Assembly: GCF_001650495.1 (NCBI RefSeq)
Contig: NZ_LWCS01000030.1
Location: forward strand, 19,001 to 83,000
DNA length: 64,000 nt
DNA from: Mycolicibacterium iranicum
Lineage (GTDB): Bacteria > Actinomycetota > Actinomycetes > Mycobacteriales > Mycobacteriaceae
Direction of reading: 5' to 3'
The notes under the pieces are model-generated. The model had not been told where the DNA came from and searched no databases. It saw nothing but the letters and a program-made list of their open reading frames with translations. A program made the position numbers and the translations under genes. Within the stretch, counting starts at the first letter, position 1. Every line of letters starts with the position of its first letter. Below are positions 50,102 through 58,087 of the stretch, piece after piece.

Positions 50102-51457
50102 GTGAGTACGGACTTCGATGTAATCGTGATCGGCGCCGGACCGGGCGGCGAGACCGCCGCCTCGCGCCTGCACGCGGGCGGACGGCGGGTCGCGTTGATC
50201 GAGCAGGAACTGATCGGCGGGGAGTGCGCCTACTGGGCGTGTATCCCGTCCAAAACCTTGCTGCGCCCACCCGAGGCCCGCGCCGAAGCCGCCCACGCGG
50301 CCGGCCTGTCCACTCCGGCGCAGAACTGGGCGGCACTGCGAGACTACCGCGACTACATGATCCGCCACCTCGACGACACAGAGCAGGTCACCGGATACGA
50401 GAAGCAGGGCGTCACGGTTATCAAGGCCACCGCAGCCCTGGTGGGCCGGGACCCGTGGCGGGTACGGGCCGGTGGCCGGGAACTCACCGCCGAGCACGTG
50501 GTGATCGCCACCGGCTCCGACGCGATCCACCCACCCATCGAGGGCCTGGACGAGGTCAGCGTATGGACCAACCGGGAAGCTACCACCCTGCGCGAGATCC
50601 CCGAGCGGATCGTGATGATCGGCGGCAGCGCCGTCGGGATCGAACTCGGCCAATTCCTCGCTCGCATGGGCGCTCGGGTCACCCTGATCCAGCGCGGCGA
50701 CCGGCTGCTGGACCGGGAAGACCCCCGTGTCGGGGACATCGTCGCCACCCACCTGCGCGCCGACGGCATCGACGTCCGTCTCGGCCGGCAGGCCACCGCC
50801 GCGCGCCGCGACGGCGCCGATACGGTGATCGACCTCGACGACGGCACCACCGTGCGCACCGACGTCGTCGTGCTCGGCACCGGACGCCGCCCCCGCACCC
50901 ACGGGCTCGGCCTGGAGACTGTCGGGGTCACACCGGACCCGCGCGGCGCGCTGGAGGTCGACGAGCACTGCCGCGTCACCGCCGGCCTCTGGGCGCTCGG
51001 CGACGTCACCGGGGTCGCGCTGTTCACCCACGTCGCCATGTACCAAGGACGGGTCGTGGCCGACAACATCCTCGGCACACCCCGCCAAACCACCTACAGC
51101 GGCATCCCCCGCGTCGTGTTCGCCCAACCCGAGATCGCCGCTGTCGGCCTGACCACCGACCAAGCCCGCCAGCGTGGCCTCGACATCGCCACCACCGAAC
51201 TCGACCTCGCCGACTCGATCGCGCGACCCTGGACTTACGAAACCGACCCCGACGGCACCCTCGGTCTCATCGCCGACCGCACCCAGCGGACGCTCATCGG
51301 GGCCTGGGCCATCGCACCCCAAGCCGGGGAATGGATCCACACCGCCGCCCTCGCCATCCGCGCCCAGATCTCCATCGACACCCTGCTCGACGGCGTCGCC
51401 CAATTCCCGACCTACACCGAGGCGTACCTCGCCGCCCTCGAACAGCTCGCCATCTAG
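50102..51457 (+). CDS. FAD-dependent pyridine-nucleotide disulfide oxidoreductase (MerA paralogue)
   Basis: 451 residues, GTG start with GAGAAGGGAC upstream. FAD motif GAGPGGETAA, redox cysteines C42 and C47 in GGECAYWACIPSK, NAD(P) motif GGSAVGIELGQF, second FAD motif LWALGDVTGVALFTHVA. It lacks the C-terminal Cys pair of MerA, so it should not itself reduce Hg(II); dihydrolipoamide-dehydrogenase-like or mycothione/other disulfide reductase activity is more likely. Third gene of the merA-merB operon. It may regenerate low-molecular-weight thiols under mercury. Confidence 0.88.
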   Translation: MSTDFDVIVIGAGPGGETAASRLHAGGRRVALIEQELIGGECAYWACIPSKTLLRPPEARAEAAHAAGLSTPAQNWAALRDYRDYMIRHLDDTEQVTGYEKQGVTVIKATAALVGRDPWRVRAGGRELTAEHVVIATGSDAIHPPIEGLDEVSVWTNREATTLREIPERIVMIGGSAVGIELGQFLARMGARVTLIQRGDRLLDREDPRVGDIVATHLRADGIDVRLGRQATAARRDGADTVIDLDDGTTVRTDVVVLGTGRRPRTHGLGLETVGVTPDPRGALEVDEHCRVTAGLWALGDVTGVALFTHVAMYQGRVVADNILGTPRQTTYSGIPRVVFAQPEIAAVGLTTDQARQRGLDIATTELDLADSIARPWTYETDPDGTLGLIADRTQRTLIGAWAIAPQAGEWIHTAALAIRAQISIDTLLDGVAQFPTYTEAYLAALEQLAI

Positions 51458-51502
51458 AAACCGCCCGGCCGCTCTCGGTGTCACAGCGTCGGTGGACGGG
51501 GG

Positions 51503-51925
51503 TCACCTCCGGGTGTGAAGCGAGATCACGTCGGGATCGTGGTGCGCCAGATGTCGGATCTGGTCCTCCAACTCCGAGTTGCGCAGGGCGAGGACCTGGA
51601 TCTGGTTGGCGTAGACCCTGATCGTCTCCTCCAGTTCCCGCACGGTGGCGGCGTGGTCGCTGGCGGTCTGTTTGCGTTCCCGCTTGAGGGCGGTGATCTC
51701 CTCGCGCAGCGCGACGAGTTCAGGTTGCTGGGCTTCTCGATTCGCTTGTGCCGCAACAACGGCGTCCTTGAACTCCGGAGGCGAGCGGTAGAACGAGTCG
51801 CGGCCCACACCGGCTTCCCGGCACAGGTTGGAGACCGTCAGCTCGCCGTCGGTCACAGTCGGCTGACCGGCGAGCAGCCGGGTCAGCGCCTGCTCCAGGC
51901 GGACTTGGGTAGCGACGCGGGTCAC
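51503..51925 (-). CDS. TnpC-like transposition accessory protein
   Basis: 140 residues. N-terminal TetR-like HTH (LTVSNLCREAGVGRDSFYR) and a coiled coil (LVALREEITALKRERKQTASDHAATVRELEETIRVYANQIQVLALRNSELEDQIRHL). This is the build of the small third protein (TnpC) of Tn554-type elements, which influences efficiency and orientation of transposition. GTG start overlaps the stop of the upstream recombinase (GTGA). Last gene of the recombinase operon. Confidence 0.75.
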   Translation of the reverse strand: MTRVATQVRLEQALTRLLAGQPTVTDGELTVSNLCREAGVGRDSFYRSPPEFKDAVVAAQANREAQQPELVALREEITALKRERKQTASDHAATVRELEETIRVYANQIQVLALRNSELEDQIRHLAHHDPDVISLHTRR

Positions 51926-54036
51926 GCCTGCGCCTCCTCGCTGTCGAGATCACCGATGAGCTGGTCGAGCTCGGTGATGTAGCCGGTGAGCGCGACCTGC
52001 TGGAGTTTCGGGACCGGACCGGCTTTCTCGCAGGACGCCTGGAGATCCAGGGCCTGATTGCGGGCGGCGGCCAGCCGGGGCCGGTGCACTGTGGACCGTC
52101 GGGCGTTCGGACAGCGCAGGCACATGTTGTGCTGCGGAACGGGCTGCCCGACGACCTTGGCTCGCTTGACACAGACCGCGGTCGCCGCGTTGAAGAAGCA
52201 GTCGTTGAGCACGCCGGGATGCAGCGTCTTGGTGAGATGCCGAAGCATCGTCCGCAGCCGCAGCTCGTCGGACACGACGCCGGGGAGATCACCCAGCTCG
52301 CGCCGAATGCGCTGGAACTCGGCGTTGATCCGCTCGGCCGCCCCACCGCCGGACTGGGCGCCGGTGTTCCAATCCCGGTAAAGATCCTCCACGTAGTCGA
52401 GCATGGCGACCGCCTCCTCGGCGGCGACCTCGGCGGCGAACCCAGAGGCTGAGGTCCCGGCATAGCCCTCGAACATGGTCACCTTGGCGTGGTGGTACTG
52501 CCGGGCACCGGCGACCACACCGAAGGGCTGGTGTGCGATATGCCAGGCCAGACTCCGCCGGAACTGCCGGGTGGTGAACACCCACTGCTGTTCCCCGTCG
52601 GCGGGGACGAACGGTTCGGCCACCCCGTCGGACGATTGGGTACCGAACAGCTCGTTGACGTGGTCCCGGAAACCACCGAGGCGCTCGGTGAGCTTGTTCG
52701 CCAGCCGTGGCTTGCTGGCGGGCCAGAGCCGGTAACCGAACAGATGCGTGGGGTCGTCGTTGATCTGCAGCAGGACGTCGATCGCCTCGTGAACGGCGTC
52801 GAGCACGACCCACTCGGCCTCGTCACCGGTGAGCTTGCGGCCCTTGAAGACCCGGCCGCGCAGCTTGTAGCGGGTCCGGCCGTCAACGGCGGTGGTGGTG
52901 GTGACAGCGCAGTCCCGCGCCAGCTCCAGGACTTCCATGTCCCGAAGTCCTGACAAGTAAGCCACCAGCACCCAGCAGGCGGTGCGCAGGTGGTGCAGTT
53001 CGTCATGCAGGCTGCGGTGATTCAGCCGCCCTCGCCAGGGTCGCCCGGTGTCCGGCCACGTCGAGATCGGCGTGTCCAGACCACCCTCTTCGTAGCCGAT
53101 CTCGGCGCCGATCTGCTCCATCAGCCGTGTCGGATGCCCCTGGAAGCTGTTGGTTCCGCTCATCAGGGCGACGAGAGCGGCGTTCGGGGCTTGCACGACG
53201 CCGTCGACAACCGGCGCGGTCGGGCGCTGGGCCAGGCAGTACAGCGGCAGTGCGGGAACACCTCGCCCCTCCTGACGGCGGCGGTCCAGGAACGCCTCGA
53301 TCTTGGTGACAGCCTCGCCATGCCGGCACCGGCCGCCTGCTCGGGCCTGCTCCAGGTCGGCGATTTCCCGCTGGGCGGCCAGGAGGTCCCGGCTGGCGGT
53401 CTGGACGTAGAACAGGGCGGCGCGCAGCAGTGGAGCCATGATCGGCTCGGGGATGCGCGGGGTGCTGTTCTCCTCGTCCGGTCGCCGCCCGGCGACCTGG
53501 GTGGCCGGGCGGCCCTTCCAGGGCACGACGGTGAGGCGGTCCGCGGTCAGGTACGGGCTGTGCGCCTCCAGGTGCTGGATGACGCCGATCCGGACAGCCA
53601 GCGTGTTTGGCACACAGGTCTCACGCCAGACGCGTGCGGTCGCGTCCAGGTGGGATTGGCGGGCCTGCGCCAAGCGCGTCACGCCCTGCTTGCCGAGCTC
53701 GGTAAACAGTTGACGCACGATGATGAAGTCCTTGTAGGTGTTGGTGATTTTCATCGGTCGGGCGGTCCGCGATCCGTAGGACAGCGGGACCACGCGGTGG
53801 ATGCGGGAGTAGATGAACTCCTTGGCCGTGAGCATCGCGATCTCGTCGGGCAGCTCGGTGAAGTCCAGCCGGAGGTAGCCGTTGCTGCGGGGCGCGAACG
53901 GTCGGAAATCCCAGATGTCGTCGCTGAACCGGGGGCCGCGGCCAGTTGTCTCGGTGGTCAAGGACTCGGGCAGCACCCAGGGATCGGCCGATGGCTCCGG
54001 CGCGGCGGACGGGCGCGGTGCGGGGGCGCGGGTCAC
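51922..54036 (-). CDS. Large tyrosine-recombinase-like protein (TnpB type)
   Basis: 704 residues from the GTG at 54036 (GTGA overlap). The recognisable catalytic part is C-terminal: GLRDMEVLELARDC (box with first Arg), FTTRQFRRSLAWHIAHQPFG and QYHHAKVTMFEGYAG (His/Tyr-containing region), followed by a Cys-containing C-terminal domain (CLRCPNARR) and helices. The N-terminal 300 residues would bind the arm or core DNA. A longer upstream frame exists, but it lies inside the preceding gene. Confidence 0.8.
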   Translation of the reverse strand: MTRAPAPRPSAAPEPSADPWVLPESLTTETTGRGPRFSDDIWDFRPFAPRSNGYLRLDFTELPDEIAMLTAKEFIYSRIHRVVPLSYGSRTARPMKITNTYKDFIIVRQLFTELGKQGVTRLAQARQSHLDATARVWRETCVPNTLAVRIGVIQHLEAHSPYLTADRLTVVPWKGRPATQVAGRRPDEENSTPRIPEPIMAPLLRAALFYVQTASRDLLAAQREIADLEQARAGGRCRHGEAVTKIEAFLDRRRQEGRGVPALPLYCLAQRPTAPVVDGVVQAPNAALVALMSGTNSFQGHPTRLMEQIGAEIGYEEGGLDTPISTWPDTGRPWRGRLNHRSLHDELHHLRTACWVLVAYLSGLRDMEVLELARDCAVTTTTAVDGRTRYKLRGRVFKGRKLTGDEAEWVVLDAVHEAIDVLLQINDDPTHLFGYRLWPASKPRLANKLTERLGGFRDHVNELFGTQSSDGVAEPFVPADGEQQWVFTTRQFRRSLAWHIAHQPFGVVAGARQYHHAKVTMFEGYAGTSASGFAAEVAAEEAVAMLDYVEDLYRDWNTGAQSGGGAAERINAEFQRIRRELGDLPGVVSDELRLRTMLRHLTKTLHPGVLNDCFFNAATAVCVKRAKVVGQPVPQHNMCLRCPNARRSTVHRPRLAAARNQALDLQASCEKAGPVPKLQQVALTGYITELDQLIGDLDSEEAQA

Positions 54037-55871
54037 GCGACGGCCTCCCAGAACTCGGGCGGCAGCAGCAACCGTGCCCCACCGCTTTCGGCGATCGTCT
54101 GGGCGGTGGTGATCTGCTCGTCTCGGAACTTGGCCCGGATGCCGCGCACGATCCGGTCCCACGCCAGGCCGTAGCGCACGTTCCACTCGCTGACGGGGTA
54201 CTCCTCCCGCTGGCGCTCGATGAAGTCCAGGAAGGTCAGAACCTGCGGCAGGTGCCGGGTGGTGAACACCGCGTTCGGGCACTCCAGGCAGCCCCACAAC
54301 GACACCGGGCACGGCTTGCCCTTCGCCCCGAAAGGCGAGTCGTAGAAGTCGCGGCAGGAGGCCAGGAACACGTCGCTCTCGCGCGACAGCAGCGCCTGCA
54401 CCTGCTCGGGTGGCAGGTCCCCTTCTCCGGCATCGAGGCGGGTGCCGTCCTCGTCGAGTACCACCGGCGGCGGCAGCGCGACGTCCAGCGCTTCGCGCAG
54501 GCCGTTCTCCACGGCTTGGTCGTGCAGCTCGTCGTGGGCGGGGATGTTTGCGTAGTGGTTTGCGGCGACGTCGGCGGTGTGGCCCTGGGTGAAGTCGGCG
54601 AGCACGCCGGTGGCTTTGAGGTATTGCTGGGACTTGTAGGTCTTGCGCAGCCGCCGCAGATCCAGCCGCACCGGCGTTCCGTCAGCGTCGGTCATCTGGT
54701 CGATGCCGTGTCGTTTCTGCCAGTTGTCCACGTGACCCCAAGGACCCTGCCCGCCGAGCGGGAAGGAGTCCCGCAGGCCCTTGTCTCCGTAGTCGACCCA
54801 CAAATCGGTGCTGCCACTAAACTCGCGGGCTCGCGCGGTGAGCCGCAGCGCCAGTCGGATCAGACCGCCGGGATGGTGCAGGGCACCGCCATCGCTGACC
54901 CGCATGGACTTAGAGATCCGGCGACCGTGCGCGCGCCGCTTGACATAGTTGACACTCACGAACCCGCGGGCCGGGTTGGTCAAGCAGTCGGCCTGCAACC
55001 GCTTGGCGCACTCCGGCTCAAGCCCGGTCATGCAGATCAGCAGGATCAGGAACACGACGTTGTCCTCCCGAGTGAGGATGAGCGCCGCGTTGAGCGGGCG
55101 CCCGTTGCCCAGCCTCTTGCCGACCAGGGGCCGCAGGAACTGCATCGTGACAGGCCCGTGACGGGCGATGTGCCACAGCACGTTCTCGATCACATCCCAA
55201 CCGCCGACGTTCGGGTCCTGGCCCGTCGCGGCTCGGGCTTCGCCATCCTGTATTCGGCGCGCGATCGCGCGGACATCCGCCAGCGCGGCGTTCCTGATCG
55301 CCTCGAACACGTTCTGCGGGTAGGCATCCAAGGGTCTCGTCTGACGGGCACGGGTTTCCCGTCCGAGGAACCTCAGCCGGATAGCCAGGTCGGGATCGAA
55401 CGTCGTGGGGCTGGCGTCGAACGCCACGCGGAGCAGCCGGACCACCACACCGATGCTGATGCGCGGCTGGTCACTGTCCGGTCCGTACTCGGCGATCAGC
55501 GCCTGCTCGAACGCGTCGATGTGCTCGGCCTCCAGGTCACTGAACTCGACCTCGGTGGCGTTCTGCGGTTCGGCTCCAGTGATGAACCGCACGAACTTCC
55601 GCACCGAGAACAGGTTCACCTTGAACGCCTGGTAACTCGATTCGGGTCCGTCGGCGGCCACCGTGCGCAGCGTCGCGGCAAGCTGGCGGGTCAACCGCGG
55701 GCATGGCCACGCGGACATGTCGAACGTGCGGTCGGCGCCATCCAGGTGCAGCCGGAGCACCAGCGGACCGATGTCCGGGACAGGAGCGGGTTGCGCGGGC
55801 ATCTGCTCCTCGGTCGGGAAAGCCGCCCAGCGGCCACGGCGACCGGAGCCGGCACCCTCGGTGCGGTTCAC
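54033..55871 (-). CDS. Large tyrosine-recombinase-like protein (TnpB type), second
   Basis: 612 residues, GTG start overlapping the tnpA stop. SAM-like N-terminal part (SSYQAFKVNLFSVRKFVRFITG), then MTGLEPECAKRLQADCL (first Arg position altered to E-P-E-C), and RLDLRRLRKTYKSQQYL with GHTADVAANHYANI, the box II/III region with the final Tyr. A zinc-ribbon-like Cys set near SLWGCLECPNAVF follows. The altered box I suggests an accessory rather than strand-cutting role, although the family's catalytic rules are not well known to me. Confidence 0.75.
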   Translation of the reverse strand: MNRTEGAGSGRRGRWAAFPTEEQMPAQPAPVPDIGPLVLRLHLDGADRTFDMSAWPCPRLTRQLAATLRTVAADGPESSYQAFKVNLFSVRKFVRFITGAEPQNATEVEFSDLEAEHIDAFEQALIAEYGPDSDQPRISIGVVVRLLRVAFDASPTTFDPDLAIRLRFLGRETRARQTRPLDAYPQNVFEAIRNAALADVRAIARRIQDGEARAATGQDPNVGGWDVIENVLWHIARHGPVTMQFLRPLVGKRLGNGRPLNAALILTREDNVVFLILLICMTGLEPECAKRLQADCLTNPARGFVSVNYVKRRAHGRRISKSMRVSDGGALHHPGGLIRLALRLTARAREFSGSTDLWVDYGDKGLRDSFPLGGQGPWGHVDNWQKRHGIDQMTDADGTPVRLDLRRLRKTYKSQQYLKATGVLADFTQGHTADVAANHYANIPAHDELHDQAVENGLREALDVALPPPVVLDEDGTRLDAGEGDLPPEQVQALLSRESDVFLASCRDFYDSPFGAKGKPCPVSLWGCLECPNAVFTTRHLPQVLTFLDFIERQREEYPVSEWNVRYGLAWDRIVRGIRAKFRDEQITTAQTIAESGGARLLLPPEFWEAVA

Positions 55872-57307
55872 GCGGCAGCACCATCCTCAAGCCGGACCCT
55901 GCTCAGCGCTTCGGCTTGTTCATCCCATTCGCGCAGCGCGGACAGCACGATCTCCTGCGCCTCGTCCAGGACGTCGAGGTAGACGAAGACCGTCTCGCGC
56001 TGGCGATGGCCGAGCAGTAGCTGCAACTTGCGCAGCGGGTCGCCGACCAGCAGCCGTTTCACCTGCTGGCTCATCAGGGTCTCGCCGGGCTCCATGCGCA
56101 ACGCGCGGACGGTCTGGCGCAGCAGCAGCCCGAGCATGTGCACGGCGAATGTGTGACGCAGGGCGTGCGGATGGACCACCAGGTCCAGGCCGAACCGGGC
56201 GCACCGTTCGTTGGCTCGCCGAAACACCGCCTGCCACGTCGACCGCGACAGCGGCAAGCCGTCCTCACCGAGCCACAGCCACAACGGACCACCCGGACCG
56301 TCGTCGCCGACCCGGCACAGTCGCTGCCGTTCCTCGATCGTCACCCGCGAGTACGGCCGCGAGCGGCCATCCTCGACGAGCGTCAGCGCAGTCTTGCCGG
56401 CGGAGCGAACTCCCATCCAGGCGTCCGTACACCCGTAAGCCCCGGCCGCCCGGCGGCGCTCGACCAGTTCGTCGCGTTCGATGTCGACGTAGTGGTGCAG
56501 GTCGCGCAGCACGCGGCGCGACACGAAAACCGTCCTCGGCCGGCTGCGCTTGGTGATCGTCGCGGGCAGGTTCAGGTCTCCGGTCAGCCGCCGCTGCGCC
56601 AGCGGCGGTACCTCGGTGACCAGGAGGCTCGACGCCTCTCTCAGCCGCATCCCGGTGCAGACCAACAGGTCGGCGAACACCGCGTTGCGCTCGCCGTGCC
56701 GACCGCGCCAACTCGGGTCCGGCGAGCCGTCGGGTAGTTGGCCACGCAACCCGACGTCCCGCCACACCAGGTAGTCCTCGTAGGCCAGGAACCGCACCGG
56801 CCCGGCGCTGTCCTCGACCTCGCGCTCGGCATTGAACAGCACCCGTACCAGCCCGCGGGGCGTCAACACCGTCTTCTCCACCATGCGGAACGGCTGGGCC
56901 TCGATCAGCTCCTCGTGTATCGCCCACTTGACCCACTTGTCTAGCGCCGCGATGAACCTGTTCCAGGTCGACGCGGACACCGTGAAGCCCTTGGTCCGCC
57001 GCCGCGCCCGCTTGTAGGCGCGCAGATCGTCCTGGCCGGCGTCCCAGATGGACCGTCCACCACGGTGCTCGTGGAGGAAGCGGCCGAACAACATCAGATC
57101 ACGCGCGTACGCCTCTCTCGTGTGTTCCGAGCGCACACCCCACCCGTCCAACTCGCGCACGAACCGGTTCAACTCCAGGTCGTACGAGCCGTCGGGGCCG
57201 AGTAGGAACGGCAGCCCGTCGCCTACACCGGCACGACGCAGCACCTGGGCTTCGTCACCGCCGAGCCCAGGTGCGCCGAGCGCTCTCACCGGTGACGTCT
57301 TGTACAT
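55868..57307 (-). CDS. Tyrosine recombinase TnpA
   Basis: 479 residues from the ATG at 57307. Core-binding domain with VRSEHTREAYARDLMLFGRFL; catalytic residues: Arg in CTGMRLREASSLL, Lys in ATITKRSRPRTVFV, H-x-x-R in HALRHTFAVHML, and His plus Tyr in LLGHRQRETVFVYLDVL. All six positions are present, so this is the most complete recombinase of the set. It begins about 100 bp inside the right end of the transposon and leads an operon whose genes all overlap by GTGA. Confidence 0.88.
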   Translation of the reverse strand: MYKTSPVRALGAPGLGGDEAQVLRRAGVGDGLPFLLGPDGSYDLELNRFVRELDGWGVRSEHTREAYARDLMLFGRFLHEHRGGRSIWDAGQDDLRAYKRARRRTKGFTVSASTWNRFIAALDKWVKWAIHEELIEAQPFRMVEKTVLTPRGLVRVLFNAEREVEDSAGPVRFLAYEDYLVWRDVGLRGQLPDGSPDPSWRGRHGERNAVFADLLVCTGMRLREASSLLVTEVPPLAQRRLTGDLNLPATITKRSRPRTVFVSRRVLRDLHHYVDIERDELVERRRAAGAYGCTDAWMGVRSAGKTALTLVEDGRSRPYSRVTIEERQRLCRVGDDGPGGPLWLWLGEDGLPLSRSTWQAVFRRANERCARFGLDLVVHPHALRHTFAVHMLGLLLRQTVRALRMEPGETLMSQQVKRLLVGDPLRKLQLLLGHRQRETVFVYLDVLDEAQEIVLSALREWDEQAEALSRVRLEDGAAA

Positions 57308-57364
57308 GAGCAAGGTTGAGATCCTCCGGGATCTGAACACGCCAAACACAGCGAAGCTGGCGTT

Positions 57365-57405
57365 GGCTAGGGACCTCTGCGACAGCAGTGAAGTGTCACC
57401 ATAAA
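57365..57405. repeat. Right end of the transposon
   Basis: Read inwards on the minus strand: TTTATGGTGACACTTCACT and then GCTGTCGCAGAGG. It shares TTATG, ACA, TCA and GCTGTCGCAGA with the left end in inverted orientation. Confidence 0.65.
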
Positions 57406-57504
57406 CGTTGAATCGAGGCCGAGGCCGTAGGACACCACTACCGACGGTGGACGCGAACCGTGTAGGCCGGACAGTTCCAATTCTGTTGTGGCACAGACAT
57501 TCAT
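57406..57504 (-). pseudogene. PP-loop ATPase (PAPS-reductase-like), 5' part, cut by the transposon
   Basis: ATG at 57504, 33 codons: MNVCATTELELSGLHGSRPP, then SVVVSYGLGLDST, the canonical P-P-loop (S-x-G-x-D-S-T) of the N-type ATP-pyrophosphatase fold. The frame leads directly into transposon DNA after ACG. The matching body starts with the same ACG codon at 43144. The element thus interrupts the gene inside its ATP-binding loop. GGAGAG upstream may be its ribosome-binding site, and the large palindrome at 57529-57564 its promoter/operator. Confidence 0.88.
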
Positions 57505-57524
57505 TCGTAGGCAAACTCTCCGTG

Positions 57525-57568
57525 AGGGTGTCTATAGCCTACCATTGCTGATAGGCTATAGACAGCCG
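57525..57568. promoter_or_regulatory. Plasmid operator element, two inverted copies
   Basis: TGGTAGGCTATAGACACCCT on the minus strand (57525-57544) faces TGATAGGCTATAGACAGCCG on the plus strand (57549-57568). Together they make an inverted repeat with 16-bp arms (15 matches) around TTGC. It serves the divergent PP-loop gene (minus) and the small frame at 57618 (plus). Confidence 0.7.
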
Positions 57569-57617
57569 CCACTTATGGCGGTGAGCCCTATCTCCTACAC
57601 GAGAGGTGATGCCCCGC

Positions 57618-57761
57618 ATGAACTCCAGCGCTTCTGTTGACTCCCCGATCGCCTACAGCCTCAACGAGGACCACTGCGACGTACCTATCGCCTACACGCT
57701 CACGCCAGCGGGCATGGGGGCGGCGACCCATGCCGCTGCTGGGCTCACTTCTGGAAGGTAG
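57618..57761 (+). CDS. Small peptide with a repeated PIAY motif
   Basis: 47 codons behind GAGAGGTG: MNSSASVDSPIAYSLNED, then CDVPIAYTLTPAGMGA. The 6-residue unit P-I-A-Y-(S/T)-L occurs twice. No family recognised. Its position under the shared operator supports real expression, but its small size leaves doubt. Confidence 0.4.
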   Translation: MNSSASVDSPIAYSLNEDHCDVPIAYTLTPAGMGAATHAAAGLTSGR

Positions 57762-57880
57762 GCCGGGCTAAGGGTCGCCTCGATACCCCGCCTACTCCAG
57801 GGTGGACTGCCTCGCAGAACCTGCACCCCACGTTTTCCGTTGACGCAACCCATCGAACGAAAGAAACTACAATGCCTCTC

Positions 57881-58087
57881 ATGAGCCAGCTCCAGCGCCG
57901 ACCGGTGACCTACACCCCAGAGGAAGCATCATCTCTGGCCATCGCCGCCGCCGGCCTCGCCGGGTTCCCCGACAGCGACTCTGTTCGCGACCTCCTGGCC
58001 CGCATGGACCGTGGTGAACTCAACGAAGACCAGGCCGCCGCTGAGGTGGTCGCGCGCTTCACACAGCCGGGATTCAGGGACAGGTGA
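57881..58087 (+). CDS. VbhA-like antitoxin of a Fic toxin
   Basis: 68 residues from the ATG at 57881 (or 71 from 57872). PEEASSLAIAAAGLAGFPDSDSVRDLLARMDRGELNEDQAAAEVVARF has the helical layout of VbhA-type antitoxins, which insert an inhibitory helix carrying (S/T)-x-x-x-E-(G/N) into the Fic active site; here the glutamate of that motif is not obvious. The stop overlaps the fic GTG start (GTGA), the standard arrangement. Confidence 0.65.
   Translation: MSQLQRRPVTYTPEEASSLAIAAAGLAGFPDSDSVRDLLARMDRGELNEDQAAAEVVARFTQPGFRDR

Larger units (their letters stand above)
43145..57405. mobile_element. Tn554-like mercury-resistance transposon (about 14.3 kb)
   Basis: Boundaries come from the interrupted PP-loop gene: its two halves abut the element at 43144 and 57406, sharing ACG. 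Both ends, read inwards, begin with TTATG and carry GCTGTCGCAGA some 20 bp inside. Cargo: MerR-MFS module, mer operon, CcdA/redoxin. The right end encodes three large recombinase proteins and TnpC, transcribed inwards, as in Tn554-family elements. No target duplication larger than 3 bp is visible, as expected for tyrosine-recombinase transposition. Confidence 0.85.

Noticed and set aside
49856..51484. 542-residue minus-strand frame opposite the second disulfide reductase
   Set aside because: Shadow of a well-supported flavoprotein gene.
53946..55982. 678-residue plus-strand frame opposite the recombinase genes
   Set aside because: It crosses gene boundaries of three overlapping recombinase genes and shows no motif.
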